DNA of 61,902 bases from a virus: the IMG/VR virus record IMGVR_UViG_3300048597_000042, positions 1 through 61,902 of that record; one strand, 5' to 3'. The notes beneath the pieces are model-generated. The model was not told the DNA's origin and did no database searches. It worked only from the letters and a program-made list of their open reading frames with translations. Positions 17,956 through 26,292 of the stretch are shown in pieces. Numbering within the stretch: position 1 is the stretch's first letter; each line of letters opens with the position of its first letter. The position numbers and the translations under genes were made by a program.

Positions 17956-18663
17956 TTACGCTCTCACCTTCGGGTCGCCCTTTTGTCCAGCGTACCAACC
18001 GCTATTAGCCCTAGACCGTTGCCTGTATTCAGCATCTAGCAGCCCCAAGAAATCGCGCATGTGGCTACGCGCTGCTTCTTTAGAGAGCTGAGACTCTGTG
18101 TTAAGTTCTTCTGCTCGCTTAAGCATGTAGCTTACTATAGGTGCTAAGTACTTAGCATCGAACACAACAGGCAAATCCCAATCAGCAAGACTAAAACCAA
18201 CCACTACTGGACGATGCCGTATCTTTACTGTGGGGGTACTTCCAATAGGAACTGGAGGCCAAACAAAAAACACGTTAGGGTCAGTAGTGTTGTAAGACAC
18301 ACTGCTTACTACATACTCCAACACGTTGCCGTCGCAGTCTAGCCTTTGCGGTATCGGGCAACAAGAGTCTTTCCTGTAGGCAGACGCTAAGACAGCATCT
18401 GCTGTTCTAACTTGTCTTCCATCGCCGCCGTCGATAATAGTGACAAACTCACCTAACTCTGGAGGGAGTTGCTGAAGGCGTCCGGGCACTAGCTGAAAAG
18501 AAGAAACGACGCTAATCGCGTCTGGACGAAGGCTCGCCAAGGCGGATATAGCGTCGTTGTAATAGTTTACAAGAAGTTGTCTAGACCACCGGGCATATTC
18601 ATACCCCGGCTCTTGGTCATTAAGCTGCTCCGAAACGTACTTTACCAATTCGCGAAGTAGCAC
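17956..18663 (-). CDS. Phage adaptor protein, 235 aa
   Basis: The first helix (LRELVKYVSEQLNDQEPGYEYARWSRQLLVNYYNDAIS) and the following LRPDAISVVSSFQLVPGRLQQLP pattern are typical of the small adaptor proteins that dock on portals in podovirus-like phages. The C-terminus is a helical segment that would insert among portal subunits. It precedes the 197-residue adaptor/gatekeeper-like gene by one base. Confidence 0.68.
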   Translation of the reverse strand: MLLRELVKYVSEQLNDQEPGYEYARWSRQLLVNYYNDAISALASLRPDAISVVSSFQLVPGRLQQLPPELGEFVTIIDGGDGRQVRTADAVLASAYRKDSCCPIPQRLDCDGNVLEYVVSSVSYNTTDPNVFFVWPPVPIGSTPTVKIRHRPVVVGFSLADWDLPVVFDAKYLAPIVSYMLKRAEELNTESQLSKEAARSHMRDFLGLLDAEYRQRSRANSGWYAGQKGDPKVRA

Positions 18664-18681
18664 GTCGGGTTCCCATAGTTG

Positions 18682-18900
18682 TTATTCGAGTGGAGGCAGT
18701 TTGATTGTAGTAGTAGGAGGCCGTTTTATTTCATTGAGGTTTTGCGGCTTTTGGTCCACAGAAATCTCGACTTTTGCAACATCGGAACCGTCGTGAACAA
18801 AAGCCACTATTCCCGGCCTGTTTAGAAGAGCTGGAGTGGCTTGGTAAATCAAGCCACTCGCAAGCACCTTAACGTACTGGACGCCTTTAACAAGTTTCAT
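18682..18900 (-). CDS. Small late protein, 72 aa
   Basis: The chosen ATG (MKLVKGVQYVKVL) lies one base after the stop of the upstream gene; a longer reading from 18927 would overlap that gene by 26 bases and starts with a less likely Arg/Trp-rich leader. The protein is basic and strand-rich with a proline/threonine tail. Function unknown. Confidence 0.65.
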   Translation of the reverse strand: MKLVKGVQYVKVLASGLIYQATPALLNRPGIVAFVHDGSDVAKVEISVDQKPQNLNEIKRPPTTTIKLPPLE

Positions 18901-18901
18901 C

Positions 18902-19507
18902 TTACGGACCACCCGCCAGCGGCGCAATTATGATCGGCGATATGCGTATGCGAGTGTCTTTAGTGAAAGCCCCGCCGAACTCGTTAGTGCCATTGCGTGC
19001 TGTAATACGCAAATCAAGAACGTTAGCAACAGGGAAATACTTAGGGCAGCAGCCCGTATCAGCATAGTCTGTCGATTGCGTCGCGTCTAAGATAGAACCG
19101 TCAGACGTTACAACAAATGACGTAGGCGTAGCTAAACTAAATGCATTTTGCTCGAACTGAGGCTGGCTTGCACTGGTGTTCCGAATGCGCAAAACGCCAG
19201 TAGCGCCGGGAGTGCCGCCAAGGATATCAACGTGGATAGCGTAAAGCAGCGTCTTTTCAGGAATAACGACCACACCTAGGTCGTCGTTGACAGCAACAGT
19301 CCGACTGGCGAAATATTGTCGAAGACTAACGCCGCCTTCTCGCTCTTTGTCGAAATGGAAATCTCGACTAAGACTAAACATAACGCTGCCACGATGGCCC
19401 GCCACCGCCGACTTAACGGCGGGGTTGAATGCGGGCATTGGGAACATTTGCCCAACTGGGTTAGTCGTGTTAGCGGGACCGCCAACGTAAAGCTCATGAA
19501 TTGCCAT
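18902..19507 (-). CDS. Probable head decoration or minor capsid protein, 201 aa
   Basis: Gly/Thr/Pro-rich, strand-dominated protein with a long beta region (LLYAIHVDILGGTPGATGVLRIRN) and a C-terminal half containing a CC pair. It has a strong ribosome site (AGGAGAAAG) and lies immediately downstream of the major capsid gene, separated by 28 bases. In many phages this place encodes a capsid-binding protein, hence the suggestion; the sequence itself is not diagnostic. Confidence 0.6.
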   Translation of the reverse strand: MAIHELYVGGPANTTNPVGQMFPMPAFNPAVKSAVAGHRGSVMFSLSRDFHFDKEREGGVSLRQYFASRTVAVNDDLGVVVIPEKTLLYAIHVDILGGTPGATGVLRIRNTSASQPQFEQNAFSLATPTSFVVTSDGSILDATQSTDYADTGCCPKYFPVANVLDLRITARNGTNEFGGAFTKDTRIRISPIIIAPLAGGP

Positions 19508-19535
19508 ATTACTTTCTCCTAGTAGTTAGGTTCTA

Positions 19536-20462
19536 TTAGCCTGCGGTAACGTAGGCAACGGCGAGCCGCTCAGGGTAAAGAACCTTAGTGCCCCACAAAG
19601 CGAGACCTTGGAACAAAACGCCGAAGTAGTCTGCACTAGTGGCGTCACGAGTCTTATCTAGCTGAGCCGTAAACCCAGTAGCCGACTTAGAGCCAGCAAT
19701 GATCCACCAAGCCTGTTGGTTGACGCCTACATCCAAAACAGTCGGAACGTGGTTAGAGACGTAGACCTCAAAACCAGCGACCTTTGGTGGGGTGTAGCCT
19801 TCGATGAGCGGAGACCAAGTGGTGCAGGTCGTAAAGCAGTTCGCCAATTCCGAAGTCATCAAAAGCAACTCGATTCGAGGCGGAACGATTACGAAAAGAT
19901 CGTCTTCAGGGATACAGGCTTCCTTAAGCACCATCTTCATAGACAGCAGCAGATTGAGGATGTTTTCGCTGTCCAGTGGGAACGGCGACCCCGTTTCTCC
20001 GAGGTTGTACGCACCAGTACGCGAACCTGCGTTAGGGCCTTGGTTCTCCGGAGCGACCTCAGTAAACTGGGTTCCCATAACCTGCTCGTCGATGGTAACA
20101 CCAATCTTATAAGCCGCACGACGGAAGATTGTGTCCTGCAACTGCGAAGAGTTGCAGATTTGCTTCATGTCTACATCGTCCATCTTGACCGAGAAGTAGT
20201 AACTCTGGTCAATGTTCATGGTGACAGTAGACGTATCCGGCGTAGTATGCTCAAGCTGCTGATTCTTGACATACGGACGGATTTCAACGTCTGGCTCTTT
20301 TCGGAATATAGCCTGCGTACCGCAGTTGCTAAGTTCCGCGCGAGTCTCCGAAATATTCGGATAGATAGTAGCGCAGTAAGTCAAGTCGAGAAACTTATCG
20401 ACGTAGACTGGATCGGTAAAAACGTTAGTTAATTGCGGATAACCACTTGCTGCGGGGATCAT
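19536..20462 (-). CDS. Major capsid protein (HK97-fold type expected)
   Basis: The 308-residue protein begins YPQLTNVFTDPVYVDKFLDLTYCATIYP and contains an early extended segment followed by QSYYFSVKMDDVDMKQ. This is the E-loop/long-helix order of HK97-fold capsids that begin with a short arm: strand pair, helix with Cys, then DDLFVIVPPRIELLLM and a C-terminal P-domain-like strand (TKVLYPERLAVAYV). The segment APENQGPNAGSRTGAYN is loop-like. Neighbouring scaffold and decoration-type genes and a good ribosome site (AAAGGAA) support the role. Confidence 0.85.
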   Translation of the reverse strand: MIPAASGYPQLTNVFTDPVYVDKFLDLTYCATIYPNISETRAELSNCGTQAIFRKEPDVEIRPYVKNQQLEHTTPDTSTVTMNIDQSYYFSVKMDDVDMKQICNSSQLQDTIFRRAAYKIGVTIDEQVMGTQFTEVAPENQGPNAGSRTGAYNLGETGSPFPLDSENILNLLLSMKMVLKEACIPEDDLFVIVPPRIELLLMTSELANCFTTCTTWSPLIEGYTPPKVAGFEVYVSNHVPTVLDVGVNQQAWWIIAGSKSATGFTAQLDKTRDATSADYFGVLFQGLALWGTKVLYPERLAVAYVTAG

Positions 20463-20474
20463 AGACAGGTTCCT

Positions 20475-21443
20475 TTATTGGCCACGGATTATGCGGCCTT
20501 CTCTGACCGCCTCTTCTAACAACGCACGACGCTTTTTATACACCGTAAGGTCGATCTTTCCAGATCGAAAATCTTCGCTTAGACGCTTACTGTCAGATTC
20601 TTTAAAGAAAGGCTTCTTACCTTGCACTAATCGAGTAGACGCCGTAACTTGAGGGTTTGCTGCGGTAGTACTAGGCCCGCGCATTGAAGCTGTAGCATCG
20701 GGGACTTCAGCATTAAACCCTTCAAATATACTTACGACAGCTTCAAGATCACGGTTTTCGTGCGCAAGGTCGAAGATTTGTTTACGGCTTAAACCAGTTC
20801 CGGGAACCCGCTCGCTCAGATACCTCACAAAAGCAGGATCTTTCGTGAGAGCCCTAGCGTTTGTAACTTTAGACTGGACAGAGTTAATGAACGCTGCCAT
20901 ATCATTCTTACTAGTAACGTTAGCCAGCTCTTTAAGCTGCCCGTCAAACTGAGACCCAAATTCTTTCAGGTGTTTCTTAACTATCTTTTCAATGACAGGC
21001 AAAGATTCGCCGTACACTTGACGCTCAGCGTCAGACAGCTCAATGTCTTTGTCACTAATTTCGAGCTTTTTAGACGTAACTTGCGTTTCTTTAGCAGTCG
21101 AAAGTTTGTCTATTTTTTCGTTTAACTCAAGAATAAGTTCCGTCAGTTCACGGTTTCGCTTACGCTGATCCGCAAGCTCGGCTACGTAATCAGGAACGCT
21201 TGTAGGAGGAACAGGAGGCGCGGCAGGAGAGGCGGCGACAGGAGCAGCGGCAGGGGCCGCTGGCGCTGGCGGAGTCTCAGTAATGGCTTCAGCAGCAGCC
21301 CATGGGTCTTCATCCGGGGTCGGGGCCTCGGTAGGCGGCGTTTCCGTAATCGCGGCCTTTGGCTCTTCCTCGGTCTTCGGTTGAACCGGAGTCATTGGCG
21401 AAAGAGTCCGCATATTTCTGATTGTCGCTGGTTTACCTGCCAT
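20475..21443 (-). CDS. Scaffolding protein
   Basis: The 322-residue protein has an N-terminal low-complexity Pro/Ala/Glu/Thr region to about residue 90, a long charged coiled-coil segment (ELADQRKRNRELTELILELNEKIDKLSTAKE), a helical core, and a basic C-terminus (KRRALLEEAVREGRIIRGQ) that could bind the capsid lattice. This plan and the place directly upstream of the capsid gene mark it as the scaffold for procapsid assembly. It overlaps the preceding gene by 11 bases. Confidence 0.85.
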   Translation of the reverse strand: MAGKPATIRNMRTLSPMTPVQPKTEEEPKAAITETPPTEAPTPDEDPWAAAEAITETPPAPAAPAAAPVAASPAAPPVPPTSVPDYVAELADQRKRNRELTELILELNEKIDKLSTAKETQVTSKKLEISDKDIELSDAERQVYGESLPVIEKIVKKHLKEFGSQFDGQLKELANVTSKNDMAAFINSVQSKVTNARALTKDPAFVRYLSERVPGTGLSRKQIFDLAHENRDLEAVVSIFEGFNAEVPDATASMRGPSTTAANPQVTASTRLVQGKKPFFKESDSKRLSEDFRSGKIDLTVYKKRRALLEEAVREGRIIRGQ

Positions 21444-21627
21444 TTGATAACTCTTTTTTCATCTCGTCTAAGATCTGAGCTTTACCTTGTATTGATTGTA
21501 TAACCTTATCGCCTGCGTACTTCCAGCCATCGAGCTTGGCTTCTTTATACGATAGATACTCTAAAAAAGATTTTAGACTTGGCGACCGTCTCAATTCGTT
21601 TACAAGATCTTGCTCTTTAGTATTCAT
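21433..21627 (-). CDS. Small helical protein next to scaffold, 64 aa
   Basis: Charged all-helical protein (QDLVNELRRSPSLKSFLEYLSYKEAKLDGW... ILDEMKKELSNGR). Its start overlaps the stop of the Cys-containing gene (ATGA) and its end overlaps the scaffold gene. Possibly an assembly cofactor; function unknown. Confidence 0.75.
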   Translation of the reverse strand: MNTKEQDLVNELRRSPSLKSFLEYLSYKEAKLDGWKYAGDKVIQSIQGKAQILDEMKKELSNGR

Positions 21628-21782
21628 CCCTTACGCTTACCGCAAGATTTGCAGCCACCACCCGACTTCATGCTTGAAGCCTTAGACTGAGCTGCACCGT
21701 GGCTGAAAAGGCTATGCTTCATCGGCGTTGCATGTCCTGCCGTATTCGTCTTAGCTTCTTTCTTTTTGTCACCGTACTTCAT
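21624..21782 (-). CDS. Small Lys-rich protein with C-x2-C, 52 aa
   Basis: This gene runs from the ATG at 21782 to a TGA that overlaps the next ATG. The product is strongly basic at both ends (KYGDKKKEAK and GCKSCGKRKG) with several His and Ser and one C-x2-C pair near the C-terminus. The tight overlap on both sides supports translation. It may bind nucleic acid or metal during assembly, but no family is recognised. Confidence 0.7.
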   Translation of the reverse strand: MKYGDKKKEAKTNTAGHATPMKHSLFSHGAAQSKASSMKSGGGCKSCGKRKG

Positions 21783-21783
21783 A

Positions 21784-22194
21784 TTAAGTCCCATAGTTAG
21801 TGGTTGGTTTTGAATGCCGCAGTAAATCAGAAGGGTACGCGTCTACATAGACTTCTCCGACTCGTCCGGTCAGCACGGCCCTGTAGCGACCGCTTACGGA
21901 TAGCATATGCGATGGTCGCGATGGAGTCAATACAATAGCTGCTCCCTCGGGCGTTACCGCAGGAGCGTAGTAGGTACCGGACCCCGACCCCGCGACCATT
22001 TGCAGGGCTACTTGTTCTCCAGAGAGTAAGTTAAACGCACGCACAGTGTACGGCTTATTAACTACAGCAAACACATGCGATGACAGCTCTGTACTGTCAG
22101 GACCGAACAGAATACGAGAGTCGCCGTTTAGTGCTTCTTCCGCAATTGATAGCGAGCCACCCGGCAGTGAATTAACAATCTGTCCAATACTCAT
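21784..22194 (-). CDS. Structural protein with SGRYR beta domain, 136 aa
   Basis: The 136-residue protein contains VFAVVNKPYTVRAFNLLSGEQVALQMV and then TPSRPSHMLSVSGRYRAVLTGRVGEVYVDAYP. The same order (VDREPVKI-AFGL, LTS-NELVL-SGRYRL) forms the N-terminal domain of the two large fibre proteins at 26426-30619, so this appears to be a free-standing copy of that domain. A role as a virion surface or fibre-attachment module is inferred. Confidence 0.7.
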   Translation of the reverse strand: MSIGQIVNSLPGGSLSIAEEALNGDSRILFGPDSTELSSHVFAVVNKPYTVRAFNLLSGEQVALQMVAGSGSGTYYAPAVTPEGAAIVLTPSRPSHMLSVSGRYRAVLTGRVGEVYVDAYPSDLLRHSKPTTNYGT

Positions 22195-22204
22195 ACTGCA
22201 ATCC

Positions 22205-22699
22205 TTAAGTAAGGTCCGTAACTACTGCTACGCGCTCGCTACCGTCCATAGTAGCTGTTACTCTGTTTTTCGCATCTATTAAATCTCTAAACCTTACTAC
22301 AGGGCTTGGGCCGCTTGTATCTATTACAGTCTTGCCTGCTGCTACTGAAACTAGAACGCGAAGCACTTGCTTTAGCGATACACCCGGTTCTATTTCAGCT
22401 TCTAGCACAGCACCTGTGACATCGGTTTGAGAAAGACTATTTACTTTACCTACGGCTCCCATTGTCGCTATAGCTTGCATTCTTGCTAAAGGACTAAAAG
22501 CTACGGATGCTCCTACAGCAAAAATCTTTCTGCCTTGAGTAGCCCTAGCTAGCGGACTAAAAGCAACCGCTGTACCTACCGCATCTAACCTAGCTAGTGC
22601 GCGCATTTCCGCAGGAATGGACGGCGCTATGTACGTACCTACTGCTGTCGCGCAGGCGGGACCATAAAACTGTAATGCAAATGTAGACGCCAGCGGCAT
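22205..22699 (-). CDS. Hypothetical structural protein with internal repeat, 164 aa
   Basis: Small-residue-rich protein with a direct repeat, VAFSPLARATQG and VAFSPLARMQAI about 28 residues apart, preceded each time by VG-rich strands. The C-terminal half (LEAEIEPGVSLKQVLRVLVSVAAGKTV...VRFRDLIDAKNRV) resembles the small phage proteins often found among tail-fibre genes. It overlaps the upstream start by one base. Confidence 0.68.
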   Translation of the reverse strand: MPLASTFALQFYGPACATAVGTYIAPSIPAEMRALARLDAVGTAVAFSPLARATQGRKIFAVGASVAFSPLARMQAIATMGAVGKVNSLSQTDVTGAVLEAEIEPGVSLKQVLRVLVSVAAGKTVIDTSGPSPVVRFRDLIDAKNRVTATMDGSERVAVVTDLT

Positions 22700-23319
22700 T
22701 AGTCAGCTTCTACTGCAAAATCGATAATCCACGTTAAAGCTCCTACGGTACCGGCACCGACTTGCTTAACTGCTACGCCTTGATCCGGACGCAGCGCCAT
22801 CGGACGGCTGTAAGGGTGCAAAGCCGGAAGAATGTTTTTATGATGCAAGTACATATTTGTATTCGTCGCCACCGCCGTATTTTCTTCTGACGATTGCACT
22901 AGCGGTAGGATTATAGTCGAGTCTGTTAATCCGGCTGTTGCGGTGTGGCCTGCAATTACATTGGCAAGTGCCGGATCGTCGCTATTGAAAGCATACGGAG
23001 TAATTGCAGTCAGAGTAGGTGTTCCAGTAACACGACGAAAATCGAATTGGTTAATGACGCCGGTAACAGAAGTTACGTTAACGTTCATCATGTACAGCCC
23101 AAGCAAGTATAGAGTTTGTGCACTGCCTGAGTTATTACGTAAGACGATATGGTACTTGTTAGCGGCTGGGACTATGTTAGCGGCGAGCACTCTGAATGTC
23201 GGCAAGCCGTCAAAAAACACGCCTTGGCTATGCAACGTATCCGATCCGGCAACGTAAGTACGCATTGCCAGTTTATCGCCAATAGAATCAGGTGGGACTT
23301 GTGTGAATGAACGGCCCAT
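22699..23319 (-). CDS. Hypothetical structural protein, 206 aa
   Basis: Beta-rich protein with few charged residues, including YHIVLRNNSGSAQTLYLLGLYMMNVN and LTWIIDFAVEAD at the end. It overlaps neighbours by one base on both sides within the structural cluster. Most likely virion or fibre-associated; no family recognised. Confidence 0.68.
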   Translation of the reverse strand: MGRSFTQVPPDSIGDKLAMRTYVAGSDTLHSQGVFFDGLPTFRVLAANIVPAANKYHIVLRNNSGSAQTLYLLGLYMMNVNVTSVTGVINQFDFRRVTGTPTLTAITPYAFNSDDPALANVIAGHTATAGLTDSTIILPLVQSSEENTAVATNTNMYLHHKNILPALHPYSRPMALRPDQGVAVKQVGAGTVGALTWIIDFAVEAD

Positions 23320-23762
23320 TAATCCTCCGCAAAAACTAAAGTGCCTGCTGGAAACAGCGGTGTAATGAGCGCCGCTACTACTATAGGCACTGATAGCGAC
23401 GTTTTTCGTAGTATCTGTCCAGTACTAGGGCTACTAGTGGAGACGTGCGTTATAGTTTCTGTTCCTACAAAAGCCGGATCACATTCTGGAAACGTTATCT
23501 GCGCGGTATTTTTGTAGGCGCTACCTGTAGGACTAGCTGCGTACGGTACAGTACTGTCTGAAATAGTCCAGCCAGCGGCGTCACGAGAGACTAACACAGA
23601 TGTATACCCAAGATACGTCGCTGCGCTAGTAGCAGGTGTGCCTGCTTCGCCCGGATCGGCAGTATGTAAGTTTACCTGAAGGTTAGCCCCGTATGCCGGC
23701 ATAGCAACGGCGTTAGCTTCAAACTTAACAAAGTCGTTTTCAGTAGCGTTCGACTTACTCAT
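23319..23762 (-). CDS. Phage tail/structural protein of the LHTADPGEAG type, 147 aa
   Basis: The ATG at 23762 follows the upstream stop by one base and is preferred over a start four codons earlier. The segment NLHTADPGEAGTPATSAATYLGYTSVLVSRDAAGWTIS followed by ITFPECD and a C-terminal FPAGTLVFAED is a pattern I know from small structural proteins of many siphoviruses and podoviruses, of unknown exact role. It probably forms part of the virion surface or fibre base. Confidence 0.72.
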   Translation of the reverse strand: MSKSNATENDFVKFEANAVAMPAYGANLQVNLHTADPGEAGTPATSAATYLGYTSVLVSRDAAGWTISDSTVPYAASPTGSAYKNTAQITFPECDPAFVGTETITHVSTSSPSTGQILRKTSLSVPIVVAALITPLFPAGTLVFAED

Positions 23763-23763
23763 G

Positions 23764-24018
23764 TTACCATCCACTAGGAAAATAAGAATTACTACTGCCG
23801 CCGGTACCGGCTGTTACAGACACCACGGTTTTAGTAGGCGAATCGGAAACAGTCACGCCAGAGCCGGTAAAATTAATTACCGGCCTAGACGGCAGTGGAA
23901 CGTCGTTAAACTGTATATCATGCCCGGAAAAACTGAGAGGTAACGACAGTTTACAAAGCTCTACCAAGACATCGTAGTCTAGATTGTATGTTTTTGCTAG
24001 AGCCCGTATATCTGCCAC
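23764..24018 (-). CDS. Hypothetical small structural protein, 84 aa
   Basis: The N-terminal helix (DIRALAKTYNLDYDVLVELCKLS) is followed by a glycine-serine-rich strand region (VINFTGSGVTVSDSPTKTVVSVT) like the G-x-G-I-x-V hairpins seen in the fibre proteins nearby. Probably a short fibre or connector component. Confidence 0.65.
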   Translation of the reverse strand: MADIRALAKTYNLDYDVLVELCKLSLPLSFSGHDIQFNDVPLPSRPVINFTGSGVTVSDSPTKTVVSVTAGTGGSSNSYFPSGW

Positions 24019-24024
24019 AACAAA

Positions 24025-24285
24025 TTACTCCCAAATTATGTCTAAAATACGTTGCCACTTTGACTGTAACTGTTTTACATCTTCTTTATTTTTATGCGCT
24101 CGCTTACGAGCCGCTGCAACCTCAGAAGGTATAAACAATAAAGGCACCATAGCGCCAGATGTCTCTCGCAAATACGCACTAACGAGTACGTCGCTAGAAA
24201 ACAAAACTGGCGGAGCTTTATCGCTATCGACGGGTACGAACTTGTTAGGTATTGTGTCTCGTATGTCTATCACACTGCGGCTCAT
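24025..24285 (-). CDS. Hypothetical small protein, 86 aa
   Basis: The protein has a strand-rich N-terminal two thirds (SRSVIDIRDTIPNKFVPVDSDKAPPVLFSSDVLVSAYL) and a basic helical C-terminus (EVAAARKRAHKNKEDVKQLQSKWQ). Located between a YadA-repeat fibre gene and small structural genes. Role unknown. Confidence 0.65.
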   Translation of the reverse strand: MSRSVIDIRDTIPNKFVPVDSDKAPPVLFSSDVLVSAYLRETSGAMVPLLFIPSEVAAARKRAHKNKEDVKQLQSKWQRILDIIWE

Positions 24286-24288
24286 AAG

Positions 24289-25341
24289 TCACCTATGAAT
24301 GCGCCCACCAAAGAATTCACCAAACCAGTCTATTTCGGTTGCGGCGATGCCAACAACGCTTATGTCTGCGCGGCCTTCAGTTGTGTTAGCTTGAAGAGTG
24401 CAAGTTACGCCGCTCAGCCCCGCTTCTATGTTCGACGCTATTGTAGTTGAATGCACAAGACTCGTTGTGCTTGGGCCTGCGCCGCGCTTGAATACACACC
24501 AAAAAAGCCACCCGGCAGTTTCCCCTGTAGAGCTACGAGCTACAACCCATACAAGGCCAGACCACGTACTATTGTCTAACAAACCGTTAGTGTTTACGAC
24601 GATTTCGTCCGGCAAAAGCCTGTCACTCGTCAAGACGGTAGGTGTTGTGTCGTTAGTTTGTTTTTGGACCGGCAATCCGAAATGCTGATTATCTCCTGAT
24701 ACCGTTCGGAATGCTCCAGACCATGCGTGTGCGTGTGCGGTGTTGCCTGTTTGGGCATTAAATCCACCGGGTACCCAACTACCTACGCCTCCCGCACTGT
24801 TGAAAGCACCGCCGCTAACTGTTGCGTAGTTTCCGATAGCGGTATTATTGTAGCCGCCACCAACTGTACTAGACAAACTAGTGGCTGAGTTATTGGTGCC
24901 CCCACTAACAGTGCTGGTGTTGCCTACAGCGGCGTTGCTACTGCCGCCACCGACAGTAGCGGCAGTGTTGTTGGCAAGATTACTAAAACCTCCACCAACG
25001 GTGCTGCCGGAATCACTGGCAGTGTTAGAGCCGCCGCCGCCGACGGTGCTCCCGAAGCCGCTGGCGGTGTTGGTTTGGCCGCCGCCGACGGTGCTGAGTG
25101 GGCCGCTGGCGGTGTTTTCGGAACCGCCCGCAACAGTGGTGCTGTCGCCGCTGGCGGTGTTGTCGAAGCCGCCGCCGACGGTGCTCCAACTACCGCTGAC
25201 GGTGTTTTCGGAACCGCCACTTACGACAGCGCATTCGCCCGTGGCAGTATTGCCTTCGCAGACGCCGGGACCAAACTCGTCAGTTCCTTCGCCACCCTCG
25301 CCACCGGGATTATATATTACGCCTTTTTGAGAGACTGACAT
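24289..25341 (-). CDS. Fibre with YadA-type head repeats, 350 aa
   Basis: After a 30-residue leader, about 150 residues are built of 14-15-residue units of the form (N)TASG-x-x-STVGGG-x-x, the left-handed beta-roll repeat of trimeric autotransporter heads (YadA/Hep_Hag type). The final 150 residues form a non-repetitive globular beta domain (HAWSGAFRTVSGDNQ... LLPDEIVVNTNG...). I infer a trimeric tail or capsid fibre whose C-terminal domain contacts the host surface. There is no signal peptide or autotransporter anchor, as expected for a virion protein. Confidence 0.82.
   Translation of the reverse strand: MSVSQKGVIYNPGGEGGEGTDEFGPGVCEGNTATGECAVVSGGSENTVSGSWSTVGGGFDNTASGDSTTVAGGSENTASGPLSTVGGGQTNTASGFGSTVGGGGSNTASDSGSTVGGGFSNLANNTAATVGGGSSNAAVGNTSTVSGGTNNSATSLSSTVGGGYNNTAIGNYATVSGGAFNSAGGVGSWVPGGFNAQTGNTAHAHAWSGAFRTVSGDNQHFGLPVQKQTNDTTPTVLTSDRLLPDEIVVNTNGLLDNSTWSGLVWVVARSSTGETAGWLFWCVFKRGAGPSTTSLVHSTTIASNIEAGLSGVTCTLQANTTEGRADISVVGIAATEIDWFGEFFGGRIHR
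24800..25235 (-). repeat. Degenerate 42-48 bp repeats encoding YadA-type units
   Basis: GC-rich direct repeats containing GCCGCCGCCGACGGTGCT and close variants (plus-strand reading) occur about ten times. They encode the TVGGG-x-x-NTASG units. The downstream units are more diverged and AT-richer than the central ones, which suggests recent expansion in the middle. Confidence 0.8.
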
Positions 25342-25694
25342 TATTTACTCTCCACAGATGTGCCAAGTACTACGCCAGCTTGCATATCTATATTCCAATC
25401 GCCATGGACCGCGGCGCGTACTTGCCATTCTCCGCCTAGTTCTATTGTGCCAGAAAACCCATTTTCGGTTTGCGTGCTTTCAGTAAACCAACCTGCTTCG
25501 TTGTCAGGCCATGGTTCGCCGTCAAAATTAAAATACGGACGGATTTGTAAGGCTACTGCGGCAGGCAGAGCTGTATACACACCCCCGACAGGTAAACCAG
25601 CAGCAAACAAAGTGGCCTGCCCGTTCACTAGCCTTAGAGGTTTTGTAGCTCGATTAGCGAGGGAGATAATTTCGTAGCTTTCATTACTGGACAT
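25341..25694 (-). CDS. Hypothetical structural protein, 117 aa
   Basis: The start at 25694 (MSSNESYEIISL) is chosen because AAAGGAAAC lies just before it; a longer reading from 25784 would overlap the glycosyltransferase gene and has no such site. The protein is beta-rich (LRLVNGQATLFAAGLPVGGVYTALP, GTIELGGEWQVRAAVHGDWNI) and may be a fibre-associated domain. Confidence 0.68.
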   Translation of the reverse strand: MSSNESYEIISLANRATKPLRLVNGQATLFAAGLPVGGVYTALPAAVALQIRPYFNFDGEPWPDNEAGWFTESTQTENGFSGTIELGGEWQVRAAVHGDWNIDMQAGVVLGTSVESK

Positions 25695-25704
25695 GTAGTT
25701 TCCT

Positions 25705-26292
25705 TTATAGTAGGTTGGTAAGATTACGCAAATTGTTCCTTTTAAAGTCTCGTATAGGTAACGTAGTAGTAGCGTTACCCCCATGCAAACTGCGGTGCAG
25801 GAGTTGTTCTTTTACTATTGTTCCTGTATGGTGCTTAGTAAGAGCCAGCCATAAAATTGCATCTTCCATGTATCGCGTTTTATTTAAGATAGGGTAGTAC
25901 TGTTCTACTACTTTTCTTTTTACTATTTTAAACCCTTGAAAGTAGCGTAGTCTTTTTCTAGCTATACTGTAGTTTAGCGAGTCCGGTATAATGCCTACTT
26001 CTGGAAAATTTCCGTCTATACTGTACGCAGATATTGCAAAATCGTTGTCGCCTATAGCGTCTAGTATAGTGTCTACTGCCCCCGGATAGAGGTAGTCGTC
26101 GTCATCTAAAAAAGTTACGTACTTATTACGCCCTTTAGAAAAACCCTGAACTCTTAGTTCACCAAAATGCGGGTCTTTACGCCCAGTAACTACATGGATA
26201 TTTACTTTAGGGTGTCTTAGTGAATCCGCGCATCTTTCAAACAGCTCAGGTTTAGATAACGAATGGTACCGTATTACGTGCGCGTCGATCAT
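25705..26292 (-). CDS. GT2-like glycosyltransferase, 195 aa
   Basis: The protein opens HVIRYHSLSKPELFERCADSLRHP, with the strand-helix layout of the nucleotide-sugar-binding half of GT-A glycosyltransferases, and has an acidic DXD-type cluster YVTFLDDDDYLYPG at residues 58-71 that would bind metal and sugar nucleotide. Its ATG overlaps the stop of the small hydrophobic gene upstream (ATGA), which fixes this start over a longer TTG reading. It is short, so the acceptor domain is minimal. Placed between fibre genes, it may glycosylate a virion protein or alter host surface sugars; the acceptor is unknown. Confidence 0.8.
   Translation of the reverse strand: MIDAHVIRYHSLSKPELFERCADSLRHPKVNIHVVTGRKDPHFGELRVQGFSKGRNKYVTFLDDDDYLYPGAVDTILDAIGDNDFAISAYSIDGNFPEVGIIPDSLNYSIARKRLRYFQGFKIVKRKVVEQYYPILNKTRYMEDAILWLALTKHHTGTIVKEQLLHRSLHGGNATTTLPIRDFKRNNLRNLTNLL

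Noticed and set aside
24800-25235. CRISPR-like regular repeats
   Set aside because: The repeats are in frame, protein-coding and abut without unique spacers of constant length.
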